A stretch of 13,256 nt of DNA from an uncultured Oscillospiraceae bacterium (lineage in GTDB: Bacteria; Bacillota_A; Clostridia; Oscillospirales; Oscillospiraceae): contig CANRMG010000031.1 of the NCBI GenBank assembly GCA_947631675.1, forward strand, positions 1-13,256, in the 5' to 3' direction. The translations under genes were made by a program, and so were the position numbers. The notes beneath the pieces are model-generated. The model ran no database searches. It was not told where the DNA came from and saw nothing but the letters and a program-made list of their open reading frames with translations. This document shows, one piece after another, positions 6,559 through 13,256 of this stretch; position 1 is the first letter of the stretch, and each line of letters opens with the position of its first letter.

Positions 6559-8097
6559 TTACTCCATGGTCCAGTCGGTCACGTTCCAGAAGATGCCCAC
6601 CCCGTGGTGGCCCATGACCGTGTCCGGGTCGATGCCGTGGATGGTGTCTTTGGCCACGTAATCCGCGTCGATATAGGCGATGAAGGCGAAGGCCGGGTCC
6701 GCGGCCAGGGCCTTCTGGAAGGCAGCGTAGGCTTCCCGCCGGGCGGCTGGGTCGTCGGTCTCCCGGGCCTGAGTCAGGTACTTGTCCACGTCGGCGTTGT
6801 AGTAGCCGCTGTAGTTGGCGCCCTTGTCCGTGCCGAAAACTTTGTACGTGTGGTCGTCGGCGTCGAAGGGGCTGCCCCAGCCGATGAGGTAGGCCATCTG
6901 GCCGCCCCAATCCACCACGGCGGGGATGTCCGCCGTCACGTCCAGACCCACTTGGCGCAGCTGCTGGGCCGCGGCCTGGGCCATGCCGATGCGCACGTTG
7001 TCCCCAGCGGGCGCCTCGATGACGAAGCCCAGCCGCTCGCCGCCGCGGTAATAAAAGCCATCCTCGCCCAGCTCTGCCCCGGCGGCCTCCAGAATGGACC
7101 GGGCCCGGTCCGGGTCGTAGTCGTACCGCTCCACGTCCGGGCAGTTATACACATTGCGCTGCAGGGGGCTGTAGGCCGGCTCCCCGTGGCCCAGGAGCAC
7201 CGCGTTCACGATGGCCTGGCGGTCAATGGCGCAGCAGACGGCGGGAATGATGTCGCGGTTTTCGGCCCAGTAGGGATTCCAAAAGTTGAACAGGATGCCC
7301 CGGTAGTCGGAGGTAGTCATGTTATACACATCGTATCCATCCAGACCGGCAAAGGCCTCCGCATCATGGGGGGCGAGCTGGGCCAGGTCCAGTTCGCCGG
7401 AGCGCATCTGCATGGCCTGGACGCTGTCGTCGGGCACGATCTTAAAGATGATCCGGTCGATGTGGGCGGGGCCTTTGAAATAGTCCTCATTCTTTATCAG
7501 CGTGATGGCCTGGCCCTCGTCCCAGCGCTCCAGCCTATAGGGCCCGGTGCCCACGGGATGGCGGAAAAAGTCGGAGGTCTGAAAGTCCTCGCCCTCCAGA
7601 AGGTGCCGGGGCAGGATGGGCATGGTCATATAGTCCAGGAAAGCAACGTTGGGCGCGGAGAGGGTGAAGCGGACGGTATACTCGTCCAGCACGTCAATGG
7701 CCGTTACGTCCTCATAGTTGGGGGCGTTCTCGGAGAGGTTCGCCGGGTCCATGATGGCTTGGATGGTGAATTTCACGTCGGCAGCGGTGAAGGGCTCCCC
7801 GTCGTGCCAGGTGACGCCCGGGCGGAGGTGGAAGGTATAGGAAAAGACGCCGGCGTCATAGTCCCAGCTCTCTGCGAGGCCCGGGACCACGTTATTGTCC
7901 CCGTCGTGAGCGGTGAGGCCGTCGAACAGAAGGATGTTGATCTCCCCGTGCTCGTCCATGGCGGGGTCAATCCGGGTATAGTCCGAGCTTGCGTAGACCA
8001 GGGTGGACTCATCCTCCGCCGCCAGGGCCGGAGCGCCCAGGCCCAGGACCAGCACAGCCGCCAAAAGCAGGGCCGTCAGTTTTTTCAGAATCATCAT
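6559..8097 (-). CDS. nikA: Family 5 substrate-binding protein, NikA-like
   Basis: This is the extracytoplasmic solute receptor of the importer (512 residues, SBP_bac_5 family). A Sec signal peptide is clear: KK at 5-6, a Leu/Ala-rich core and an APALA cleavage region near residues 22-26. There is no cysteine at the cleavage site, so it does not look like a lipoprotein, which is unusual for a Gram-positive receptor. Family signatures are DPAMDEHGEINILLFDGL near the mature N-terminus, FHLRPGVTWHDGEPFTAADV, and PVGTGPYRLERWDEG in the first lobe. The C-terminal stretch with HHGVGIFWNVTDW contains two adjacent histidines. Two ATG codons stand in tandem (8097 and 8094); the first is used here. An AAGGGAAGG sequence precedes them. 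Divergent from a metal-sensor gene, which together with the lar operon suggests nickel (or another transition metal complex) as ligand; peptide binding is the alternative. Confidence 0.78.
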   Translation of the reverse strand: MMILKKLTALLLAAVLVLGLGAPALAAEDESTLVYASSDYTRIDPAMDEHGEINILLFDGLTAHDGDNNVVPGLAESWDYDAGVFSYTFHLRPGVTWHDGEPFTAADVKFTIQAIMDPANLSENAPNYEDVTAIDVLDEYTVRFTLSAPNVAFLDYMTMPILPRHLLEGEDFQTSDFFRHPVGTGPYRLERWDEGQAITLIKNEDYFKGPAHIDRIIFKIVPDDSVQAMQMRSGELDLAQLAPHDAEAFAGLDGYDVYNMTTSDYRGILFNFWNPYWAENRDIIPAVCCAIDRQAIVNAVLLGHGEPAYSPLQRNVYNCPDVERYDYDPDRARSILEAAGAELGEDGFYYRGGERLGFVIEAPAGDNVRIGMAQAAAQQLRQVGLDVTADIPAVVDWGGQMAYLIGWGSPFDADDHTYKVFGTDKGANYSGYYNADVDKYLTQARETDDPAARREAYAAFQKALAADPAFAFIAYIDADYVAKDTIHGIDPDTVMGHHGVGIFWNVTDWTME

Positions 8098-8129
8098 ATT
8101 TGTGCCTTCCCTTTTTCCCCGGAAACCGG

Positions 8130-8135
8130 TATAAT
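8130..8135 (+). promoter_or_regulatory. Candidate -10 box for the metal-sensor gene
   Basis: TATAAT (8130-8135) is a perfect -10 hexamer on the plus strand, overlapping the minus-strand -10 of nikA. The best -35 at 17-base spacing is TTCCCT (8107-8112), a poor match, so activity may be low or the true promoter may differ. The following leader has a CCGCC-G-GGCGG palindrome (8165-8175). Confidence 0.4.
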
Positions 8136-8159
8136 AGACCGAAGTCTATTGAATAGTAA
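8131..8159 (-). promoter_or_regulatory. Candidate promoter of the nikABC operon
   Basis: On the minus strand TTACTA (complement of 8154-8159) and TATTAT (complement of 8131-8136) are spaced by 17 bases, which would start transcription near 8124 and leave a short leader before nikA. The -35 match is weak. The inverted repeat AATAGAC-CGAA-GTCTATT (8133-8150) covers the -10 and spacer and could be an operator. Confidence 0.45.
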
Positions 8160-8185
8160 CAGACCCGCCGGGCGGCCCGCAAGCC

Positions 8186-8198
8186 GGGTGGGGGGATA
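8186..8198. promoter_or_regulatory. G-tract, possible sensor operator
   Basis: A G-rich run (GGGTGGGGGGATA, G6 at 8190-8195) lies just upstream of the sensor RBS. RcnR/CsoR-family repressors are known to bind G/C tracts flanked by TA-rich bases, so this is a candidate autoregulatory site. Only one half of a typical site is seen. Confidence 0.25.
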
Positions 8199-8213
8199 AA
8201 AAAGGAGCGCGCC

Positions 8214-8549
8214 ATGTCCGAACAGCACGACCAGGTCCATGACCACGAGTATATGCACGCCCACGGCATCGCCCACAGCCACGGCCATGTCCATGAAAAC
8301 CAGAAGGCGGTGGTGAACCGGCTGGCCCGGGCCATCGGCCACTTGGAGAAGGTGAAGCGGATGGTGGAGGAGGGGGCGGACTGCTCCGAGGTGCTCATCC
8401 AGCTGGCGGCGGTGCGCTCGGCTCTTGGCAGCACGGGCAAGGTGATCTTGCAGGACCATATGCGCCACTGTATGGTGGATGCCATCAACGCCGGGGACCA
8501 GGCCGCCGTGGACGAGCTGTGCCAGGCGGTGGAAAAGCTCATAAAATGA
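8214..8549 (+). CDS. CsoR/RcnR/InrS-family metal-sensing repressor
   Basis: This 111-residue protein belongs to the all-helical DUF156 family of tetrameric repressors that release DNA on binding Cu, Ni, Co or reactive electrophiles. The core begins at about residue 30 with the family's NRLARAIGHLEKVKRMVEEG helix. Putative ligands are Cys57, His82 and Cys86 (C-x24-H-x3-C), the spacing of CsoR and of the cyanobacterial nickel sensor InrS, not the His/Cys/His/His set of RcnR. An N-terminal extension of about 28 residues carries nine histidines (5, 9, 11, 15, 17, 21, 23, 25, 27), which would fit nickel or cobalt capture and could supply an InrS-like fourth ligand. It is divergent from the nikABC-like operon and probably controls it. 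GGAG (8204-8207) precedes the ATG. The family is certain; nickel rather than copper is inferred from context and the His-rich tail. Confidence 0.88.
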   Translation: MSEQHDQVHDHEYMHAHGIAHSHGHVHENQKAVVNRLARAIGHLEKVKRMVEEGADCSEVLIQLAAVRSALGSTGKVILQDHMRHCMVDAINAGDQAAVDELCQAVEKLIK

Positions 8550-8580
8550 GCGGTCCTGCCGGAATTGGAACAAAGAAGCT

Positions 8581-8609
8581 TTGCATTTTTGGATGCATGC
8601 CGCTATAAT
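8581..8609 (+). promoter_or_regulatory. Promoter of the [FeFe] hydrogenase gene
   Basis: TTGCAT (8581-8586) and a perfect TATAAT (8604-8609) have a 17-base spacer. A TGCAT-TTTTGG-ATGCA inverted repeat (8582-8597) covers the -35 and half the spacer and might be a repressor site. A GGGAG RBS (8635-8639) stands 8 bases before the ATG at 8648. Confidence 0.75.
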
Positions 8610-8647
8610 GGCGGAGATAGATCAGCAAGACACAGGGAGACAGACAT

Positions 8648-10105
8648 ATGGTAACCAACGACGAAGCCATCGCACAGGTAAAGCATGAGGTGATGAAGGA
8701 GGTCTGCCGGCTGGCCTGGGAGGGCAGGCTGGAGGAGGGACGGGACCAGATACCCTATACGATGATCCCGGGACCCCAGGCCACGTTCCGCTGCTGCATC
8801 TATAAGGAGCGGGAGATCATACGCCAGCGGGTGCGCCTGGCGGAGGGGAAGAGCCCCACCGGCACCCGTTCCAACAACATGGTCCAGGTCATCAACGCGG
8901 CCTGCGAGGAGTGCCCCATCGCGTCCTATATCGTAACGGACAACTGCCGCAAGTGCGTGGGCAAGGCCTGCCAGAACTCCTGCCAGTTCGGCACCATCTC
9001 TATGGGCCCCAACCGCTCCTACATAGACCCCAACAAGTGCCGGGAGTGCGGTAAGTGCGCCGCCGCCTGCCCCTATAACGCCATCGCCCACTTGGAGCGG
9101 CCTTGTAAGAAGGTATGCCCCGTGGACGCCATCACCTACGACGAGTACGGCATCTGCCGCATCGACGAGGATAAGTGCATCCGCTGCGGCATCTGCATCC
9201 ACAACTGCCCCTTCGGCGCCATCGGCACCAAGGCCTCCGTGGTGCAGGTCATCAGCGAGATCAAGGCGGGTAAGAAGGTCATCGCCATGCTGGCCCCGGC
9301 CACTGAGGGCCAGTTCGGCCCGGACATCACCATGCAGAGCTGGCGCACCGCCCTGAAGAAGGCGGGCTTCGCCGACATGGTGGAGGTGGGCCTGGGCGGC
9401 GATATGACCGCCGCGTCCGAGGCCGCCGAGTGGGCCGAGGCCTATAAGGAGGGGAAGAAGATGACCACCTCCTGCTGCCCGGCTTTCGTGAACATGATCA
9501 ACATCCATTTCCCCGCCTTGGCAGAGAACATGTCCACTACCGTCAGCCCCATGTGCGCGGTGAGCCGGTATCTGAAGCAGTTGGACCCCTATACGGTGAC
9601 CGTGTTCATCGGCCCCTGCATCGCCAAAAAGAGCGAGGTGAACCTGCACGGCATCGAGGGCAACGCCGACTATGTCCTCACCTACGGCGAGGCCCGCTCC
9701 CTCATGCACGGCAAGGACATCGAACTGGAGCCGGAGCCCAACGGCGCCCAGCAGAGCTCCGTCTACGGCAAGCGCTTCGGCGACGGCGGCGGCGTCACCG
9801 CCGCGGTGGTCCGCTGCTTCGAGGAGATGGGCGAGGATATAAAGCCCGAGGTGATGAAGTGCTCCGGCGCGGCGGAGTGCAAGAAGGCGCTGCTGCTGAT
9901 GAAGGCCGGGCGGCTGCCGGCGGACTTCGTCGAGGGCATGGTCTGCGAGGGCGGCTGCGTGGGCGGCCCCAGCAAGAATATGACCGTCCAGGAATCCAAA
10001 AAGGCCCGGGACACCCTCATCGGCCAGGCCGACAAGCGGGGCGTGCTGGAGAACCTGCGGACCCTGGGGGCGGACAAGGTGCCCATGCACCGCACCCGCA
10101 CCTGA
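8648..10105 (+). CDS. Monomeric [FeFe] hydrogenase, group B type
   Basis: This cytosolic enzyme (485 residues) interconverts protons and H2 with ferredoxin-like electron transfer. The N-terminal third is rich in cluster cysteines: C86/C89, then C100/C103/C108/C112, then a ferredoxin-like domain with C131/C134/C137/C141, C153/C157 and C177/C180/C183/C187. The H-cluster domain follows, with motif L1 TSCCPAF (274-280; proton-relay Cys276, ligand Cys277), L2 IGPCIAKKSE (ligand Cys324) and L3 EGMVCEGGC (ligands Cys433, Cys437). L1 ends in Phe instead of the usual Trp, and L2 has Gly-Pro-Cys instead of Met-Pro-Cys. These changes and the N-terminal layout fit group B (B1/B3) hydrogenases, whose physiological role is poorly known, rather than group A. 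It is a single-gene unit with its own promoter and terminator; maturases HydEFG are not in the window. Confidence 0.92.
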   Translation: MVTNDEAIAQVKHEVMKEVCRLAWEGRLEEGRDQIPYTMIPGPQATFRCCIYKEREIIRQRVRLAEGKSPTGTRSNNMVQVINAACEECPIASYIVTDNCRKCVGKACQNSCQFGTISMGPNRSYIDPNKCRECGKCAAACPYNAIAHLERPCKKVCPVDAITYDEYGICRIDEDKCIRCGICIHNCPFGAIGTKASVVQVISEIKAGKKVIAMLAPATEGQFGPDITMQSWRTALKKAGFADMVEVGLGGDMTAASEAAEWAEAYKEGKKMTTSCCPAFVNMINIHFPALAENMSTTVSPMCAVSRYLKQLDPYTVTVFIGPCIAKKSEVNLHGIEGNADYVLTYGEARSLMHGKDIELEPEPNGAQQSSVYGKRFGDGGGVTAAVVRCFEEMGEDIKPEVMKCSGAAECKKALLLMKAGRLPADFVEGMVCEGGCVGGPSKNMTVQESKKARDTLIGQADKRGVLENLRTLGADKVPMHRTRT

Positions 10106-10122
10106 AAACAGAAAAGCACAGA

Positions 10123-10155
10123 CGGGGAGAGGCCGGGTCTCTCCCCGCTTTTTAT
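10123..10155 (+). terminator. Terminator of the hydrogenase gene
   Basis: A perfect 9-bp stem CGGGGAGAG (10123-10131) / CTCTCCCCG (10139-10147) with loop GCCGGGT is followed by CTTTTTATTT. It begins 17 bases after the stop codon. Confidence 0.92.
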
Positions 10156-10168
10156 TTGGCGGCGGAAA

Positions 10169-10197
10169 TTGACAAGCCGGCGGCGAGGCTCTATACT
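10169..10197 (+). promoter_or_regulatory. Sigma-A promoter of the rRNA methyltransferase-dprA-topA operon
   Basis: TTGACA (10169-10174) and TATACT (10192-10197) are separated by exactly 17 bases. A start site near 10204 leaves a leader of about 22 nt. An in-frame TTG at 10169 lies in the -35 box, so it cannot be the translation start. Confidence 0.85.
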
Positions 10198-10225
10198 GGA
10201 CAAAAACTTGAAGGTGTGGCGGCTT

Positions 10226-10972
10226 ATGGAACTGATACGGTCACGGCAGAACGAGCTGGTAAAACGATTCATCGCCCTGGGAACGGACCCCAAGGCCCGC
10301 CAGGAGGCGGGCGAGTATCTCTGCGCCGGACAGACGCTCCTGACCGAGGCCATGGCCTCCGGGGCGGAGATCACATGCGTGCTGGCGGGGGAGGATATGC
10401 CCGGCCTGCCCGTGCGGCTGGCCGCGCCGGAGATCCTGAAGGCCGTGTCGCCGCTGCAAAATTCCCCGGGGCCGGTGTTCACCGTGAAGATGCGGCCCCT
10501 GCCCCCGGCGGAGACCCTCCGGCGGGCCATCGTGCTGGAGAACGTTCAGGACCCTGGCAACGTGGGCACGGTCCTGCGGACGGCGGACGCCTTCGGGATG
10601 GATATGGTGGTGCTGTGCGGCGCCTGCGCCGACCCCTATAATCCCAAGACCGTCCGGGCCTCCATGGGGGCCATATTTCGCCAGTGCGTGGTCCGCACGG
10701 ACTTGGCGGGCCTTAATGACGCGCTGCGGGGCCTGCCCCTGTACGGCGCGGCCCTGGCCCCCGGCGGGCTGGACATCCGGGCCCTGCCGGCGCCGCCTCT
10801 GGCGGTGGCGGTGGGCAACGAGGGGAAAGGGCTCACGGCGGAGCTTCTGGCCCTGTGCGCCGGAACGGTGCGCATCCCTATGGAGCCCCGGGCCGAGAGC
10901 CTGAACGCCGGCGTGGCCGCGGCGGTGGCCATGTGGGAGATGGTGAGAGGAGATATGCCATGGCCCGACTGA
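10226..10972 (+). CDS. TrmH/SpoU-family RNA 2'-O-methyltransferase
   Basis: This 248-residue enzyme uses S-adenosylmethionine to methylate a ribose 2'-OH in RNA, most likely 23S rRNA (RlmB/YsgA-like). It has the substrate-binding N-terminal domain with EYLCAGQTLLTEAM (30-43) and the trefoil-knot SpoU domain. Motif 1 is LENVQDPGNVGTVLRTADAFG (104-124, catalytic-type Asn and Arg), motif 2 is AVGNEGKGL (195-203) and motif 3 is IPMEPRAESLNAGVAAAV (217-234). ATG 10226 is preferred because the longer frame begins inside the promoter; GAAGG (10210-10214) is the only plausible RBS and is rather far (11 bases). An alternative GTG lies at 10217. It overlaps dprA by 13 bases. The target nucleotide cannot be deduced. 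Confidence 0.88.
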   Translation: MELIRSRQNELVKRFIALGTDPKARQEAGEYLCAGQTLLTEAMASGAEITCVLAGEDMPGLPVRLAAPEILKAVSPLQNSPGPVFTVKMRPLPPAETLRRAIVLENVQDPGNVGTVLRTADAFGMDMVVLCGACADPYNPKTVRASMGAIFRQCVVRTDLAGLNDALRGLPLYGAALAPGGLDIRALPAPPLAVAVGNEGKGLTAELLALCAGTVRIPMEPRAESLNAGVAAAVAMWEMVRGDMPWPD

Positions 10973-12132
10973 AATACTGGGTGTGGCTCAGCTGCGTGAC
11001 CGGGGTGCGGCCGGTGATGAAGGCCCGGCTGGCTCAGACCATGGGCGGGCCGGAGGCGGTATTCTTCGCCAAAAGGGAGGAGCTGCTGGAGGCGGAGCCG
11101 CTGCTGCAGACCGCCGAGGCGGACAAGCTGTGCGACAAGAGCATGGAAAGGCCCTCCAAGGCCCTGGCCTTCTGCCAGGAGCACGGCATAGAGATCCTGA
11201 CGGTCCAGGACGCGGACTACCCCGATCGGCTGCGGCAGATCGCCGACCCGCCGGCGGTGCTGTATGTGTGGGGCAAGCTGCCGCCTGTGGACGATCGGGC
11301 CCTCATTGCCGTGGTGGGCACCCGGAACGCCACGCCCTACGGCCTGAAGATGGCCGGGGTCATGGGCCGGGACCTGGCCCTGGGCGGCGCAGTGGTGGTG
11401 TCGGGCCTGGCCGTGGGCTGCGACAGCGCCGCCATGGAGGCTGCCCTCCGGGCCGGCGGCGTGACGATCGGTGTGCTGGGCACGGCCATCGATCAGGTAT
11501 ATCCCGCCAAGAACAGGGGATTGTTTGAAGAGGTCAAGGCCAGCGGGGCGCTGGTGAGCGAGTACCCGCCGGGGCTGCGGACCTTCCCGGGGGATTTCAA
11601 GACCAGAAACCGCATCGTCACCGGGCTCAGCCTGGGCGTCGCGGTGGTGGAGGCGCCCCGGAAGAGCGGTACCCGCAGTACGGCCGACCACGCCCTGGAG
11701 CAGAATCGGGATGTGTTCGCCGTGCCCGGCAACGCGGATGCCCCCGCCAGCGCCGGCTGCAATGAGCTCATCATGCAGGGAGCCGTCCCCGTCACGGGCG
11801 CAGCCGCCGTTTTGCGCGCCTATAGCGCCCGTACCGACCTTTTTCCCCAGGAACCAGCGGAGATACATATTAAAAAAGAGATTGACAAGCCCAAAGACAT
11901 AGTTTATATTGACGTAACAGAAGAGCCGGCCCCGGACCCGGACAGGTGGGACGACCTGCCTGAGGACCAGCGGAAGGTCATGGCCGCGCTGACCCGTCCG
12001 AATATGCATGCCGACGAGATCATCGCCGGGGCGGGCCTGTCCGCGCCGGAGACCCTGGCCGCCCTGACCATGCTGCAGCTGGCGGGCCGTGTGGTCCAGA
12101 GCGGCGGGCGCTATACGAGAAAGCAACGATAA
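10960..12132 (+). CDS. dprA: DprA/Smf, DNA-processing protein
   Basis: DprA binds incoming single-stranded DNA in the cytoplasm and loads RecA during natural transformation; in non-competent bacteria its role is less clear. The 390-residue protein has an N-terminal helical region and the Rossmann-like DprA core: VVGTRNATPYG (118-128), SGLAVGCDSAAMEAAL (148-163), EYPPG (201-205), KTRNRIVTGLS (214-224) and FAVPGNADAPASAGCN (253-268). A low-complexity linker (about 293-330) leads to a C-terminal winged helix (about 332-390). In the SGLA motif a Met stands where most homologues have His. ATG 10960 is chosen for its AGAGGAG RBS and its alignment with family starts; the frame is open further upstream but overlaps the methyltransferase gene. 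topA follows after 13 bases, a common dprA-topA pairing in Firmicutes. Confidence 0.92.
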   Translation: MARLKYWVWLSCVTGVRPVMKARLAQTMGGPEAVFFAKREELLEAEPLLQTAEADKLCDKSMERPSKALAFCQEHGIEILTVQDADYPDRLRQIADPPAVLYVWGKLPPVDDRALIAVVGTRNATPYGLKMAGVMGRDLALGGAVVVSGLAVGCDSAAMEAALRAGGVTIGVLGTAIDQVYPAKNRGLFEEVKASGALVSEYPPGLRTFPGDFKTRNRIVTGLSLGVAVVEAPRKSGTRSTADHALEQNRDVFAVPGNADAPASAGCNELIMQGAVPVTGAAAVLRAYSARTDLFPQEPAEIHIKKEIDKPKDIVYIDVTEEPAPDPDRWDDLPEDQRKVMAALTRPNMHADEIIAGAGLSAPETLAALTMLQLAGRVVQSGGRYTRKQR

Positions 12133-12145
12133 GCGAGGAATACAA

Positions 12146-13256
12146 ATGGCATCGACGAAAAACGACCTTGTCATCGTGGAATCCCCGGCCAAGGCAAAGA
12201 CCATCGAGCGCTACCTTGGCACGGGCTATAAGGTGGTGGCCTCCATGGGTCACCTGCGGGACCTGCCAAAGAGCACCATGGGCGTGGACATCGAGCACGG
12301 CTTCGAGCCGGACTACCAGCCCGTGAAGGGCCGGGAGGACGTGATCGACAAGCTGAAAAAGGCCTCCGCCAAGGCGGGCACCGTCTATCTCGCGACGGAC
12401 CCTGATAGAGAGGGCGAGGCCATCTCCTGGCACCTGAAGGAGCTGCTGGACATCCCCGACGGGAAGGCCCGGCGGGTCACCTTCAACGAGATCACGAAGA
12501 ACGTGGTGCGGGAGGGCATCGCCAGCCCCCGGGACATCGACCAGGACCTGGTGGACGCCCAGCAGGCCCGGCGCATCCTGGACCGCATCGTGGGCTATAA
12601 GCTGAGCCCCCTGCTGTGGCGGAAGATCCGCAAGGGCCTGTCCGCCGGCCGCGTCCAGTCCGTGGCCACCCGTATGGTCCTGGACCGGGAGCAGGAGATA
12701 CAGGACTTCAAGCCGGAGGAATACTGGCACCTGACCGCCACCCTGACCACGGAGAAGGGCGAGAGTTTCCAGGCCCTCTACCACGGCACCGACAAGAAAA
12801 AGCAGGAGCTGCACAGTGAGGCGGAGGTGAACGCCGTCACCGACGCGGTGAAGGGCAGGCCCTTCACCGTCACCGACATCGCCCACGGCACGAAAAAGCG
12901 CAGCCCGTCGCCCCCCTTCATCACCTCCACCCTCCAGCAGGAGGCCAGCCGCCGCCTGGGCATGACCCCCCGGCGGACCATGTCTATCGCCCAGCAGCTC
13001 TACGAAGGCGTGGACGTGGAGGGAGAGGGCACCATCGGCCTCATCACCTACATGCGTACCGACTCCCTGCGTCTATCCGAGGACGCCCTGGCGGCGGCGG
13101 GCAGCTTTATCCGCAGCCACTACGGCGAGGAGTATTACTACGGCAAGCCCCGGCGCTACAAGACCGGCTCCAACGCCCAGGACGCCCACGAGGCCATCCG
13201 CCCCAGCATCCCCAGCCTGACGCCGGAGATGGTGAAAAAGAGCCTCACCGGCGAGC
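12146..13256 (+). CDS. topA: DNA topoisomerase I (5' part, cut by window end)
   Basis: This type IA topoisomerase relaxes negatively supercoiled DNA through a 5'-phosphotyrosine intermediate. The first 370 residues are present of the usual ~690. The TOPRIM domain opens with IVESPAKAKTIERYLG (10-25), and its acidic motif is DPDREGEA (85-92). The hinge regions contain VDAQQARRILDRIVGYKLSPLLW (136-158) and GLSAGRVQSVATR (164-176). The catalytic tyrosine is Tyr302 in GLITYMRTDS, and QDAHEAIRP (345-353) follows. ATG 12146 is preceded by GAGG (12135-12138). It is probably co-transcribed with dprA. The zinc-finger C-terminus is not in view. Confidence 0.96.
   Translation, partial: MASTKNDLVIVESPAKAKTIERYLGTGYKVVASMGHLRDLPKSTMGVDIEHGFEPDYQPVKGREDVIDKLKKASAKAGTVYLATDPDREGEAISWHLKELLDIPDGKARRVTFNEITKNVVREGIASPRDIDQDLVDAQQARRILDRIVGYKLSPLLWRKIRKGLSAGRVQSVATRMVLDREQEIQDFKPEEYWHLTATLTTEKGESFQALYHGTDKKKQELHSEAEVNAVTDAVKGRPFTVTDIAHGTKKRSPSPPFITSTLQQEASRRLGMTPRRTMSIAQQLYEGVDVEGEGTIGLITYMRTDSLRLSEDALAAAGSFIRSHYGEEYYYGKPRRYKTGSNAQDAHEAIRPSIPSLTPEMVKKSLTGE

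Noticed and set aside
6301..8199. A 632-codon open frame on the plus strand, antisense to the nikA/nikB genes
   Set aside because: It mirrors the opposite coding strand: composition is Gly/Val/His/Arg-rich with no family motif, and it spans two well-supported genes on the minus strand. High GC explains the lack of stops.
8603..10090. A 495-codon open frame antisense to the hydrogenase
   Set aside because: The plus-strand hydrogenase has all its catalytic motifs; the antisense product is Ala/Gly/His/Leu-rich and has no recognisable domain.
10636..12204. A 522-codon open frame antisense to the methyltransferase/dprA genes
   Set aside because: Shadow of strongly supported genes; no RBS and no motif.

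Overview
This window looks like a chromosomal segment from a GC-rich anaerobic Firmicute, most likely of the Oscillospiraceae/Ruminococcaceae type. Three things point that way: sigma-A-like promoters combined with high-GC coding sequence, a monomeric group-B-type [FeFe] hydrogenase, and a dispersed palindrome of a kind I remember from those genomes. The taxonomic call is an inference from memory, not from a search.

Layout. (1) 1-739: the 3' end of an M20-family amidohydrolase (AbgB-like) with its terminator. (2) 724-4580: a rightward operon, larB-larC-larE plus a small secreted YD-repeat protein. LarB, LarC and LarE build the nickel-pincer nucleotide (NPN) cofactor of lactate racemase and related LarA-type enzymes. 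The operon starts from a promoter embedded in the preceding terminator. Its ~110-nt leader ends in a strong intrinsic terminator directly before the larB ribosome binding site, so it looks like a riboswitch or attenuator. larE carries a one-base deletion just after its key Cys176 codon. (3) 4592-4688: a palindromic repeat and a bidirectional terminator. (4) 8097 down to 4688 (minus strand): a nikA-nikB-nikC-type operon, i.e. an extracytoplasmic binding protein and two permeases, with no ATPase genes in the window. (5) 8214-8549: a divergent CsoR/RcnR/InrS-family metal sensor with a His-rich N-terminus. (6) 8581-10155: a single-gene [FeFe] hydrogenase transcription unit with its own promoter and terminator. 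(7) 10169-13256: a housekeeping operon of a SpoU/TrmH rRNA 2'-O-methyltransferase, dprA and the 5' part of topA.

How the parts may work together. Regions 2, 4 and 5 read as a nickel module: uptake (NikABC-like), sensing (InrS-like repressor) and use (NPN cofactor synthesis, with a His-rich LarC). No LarA racemase or epimerase is in the window, so the cofactor must serve an enzyme encoded elsewhere. The most interesting unexplained element is the larB leader RNA (about 759-873). It has alternative folds around a terminator and matches no riboswitch class I can name with confidence. No tRNA, rRNA, CRISPR array or insertion sequence was seen.
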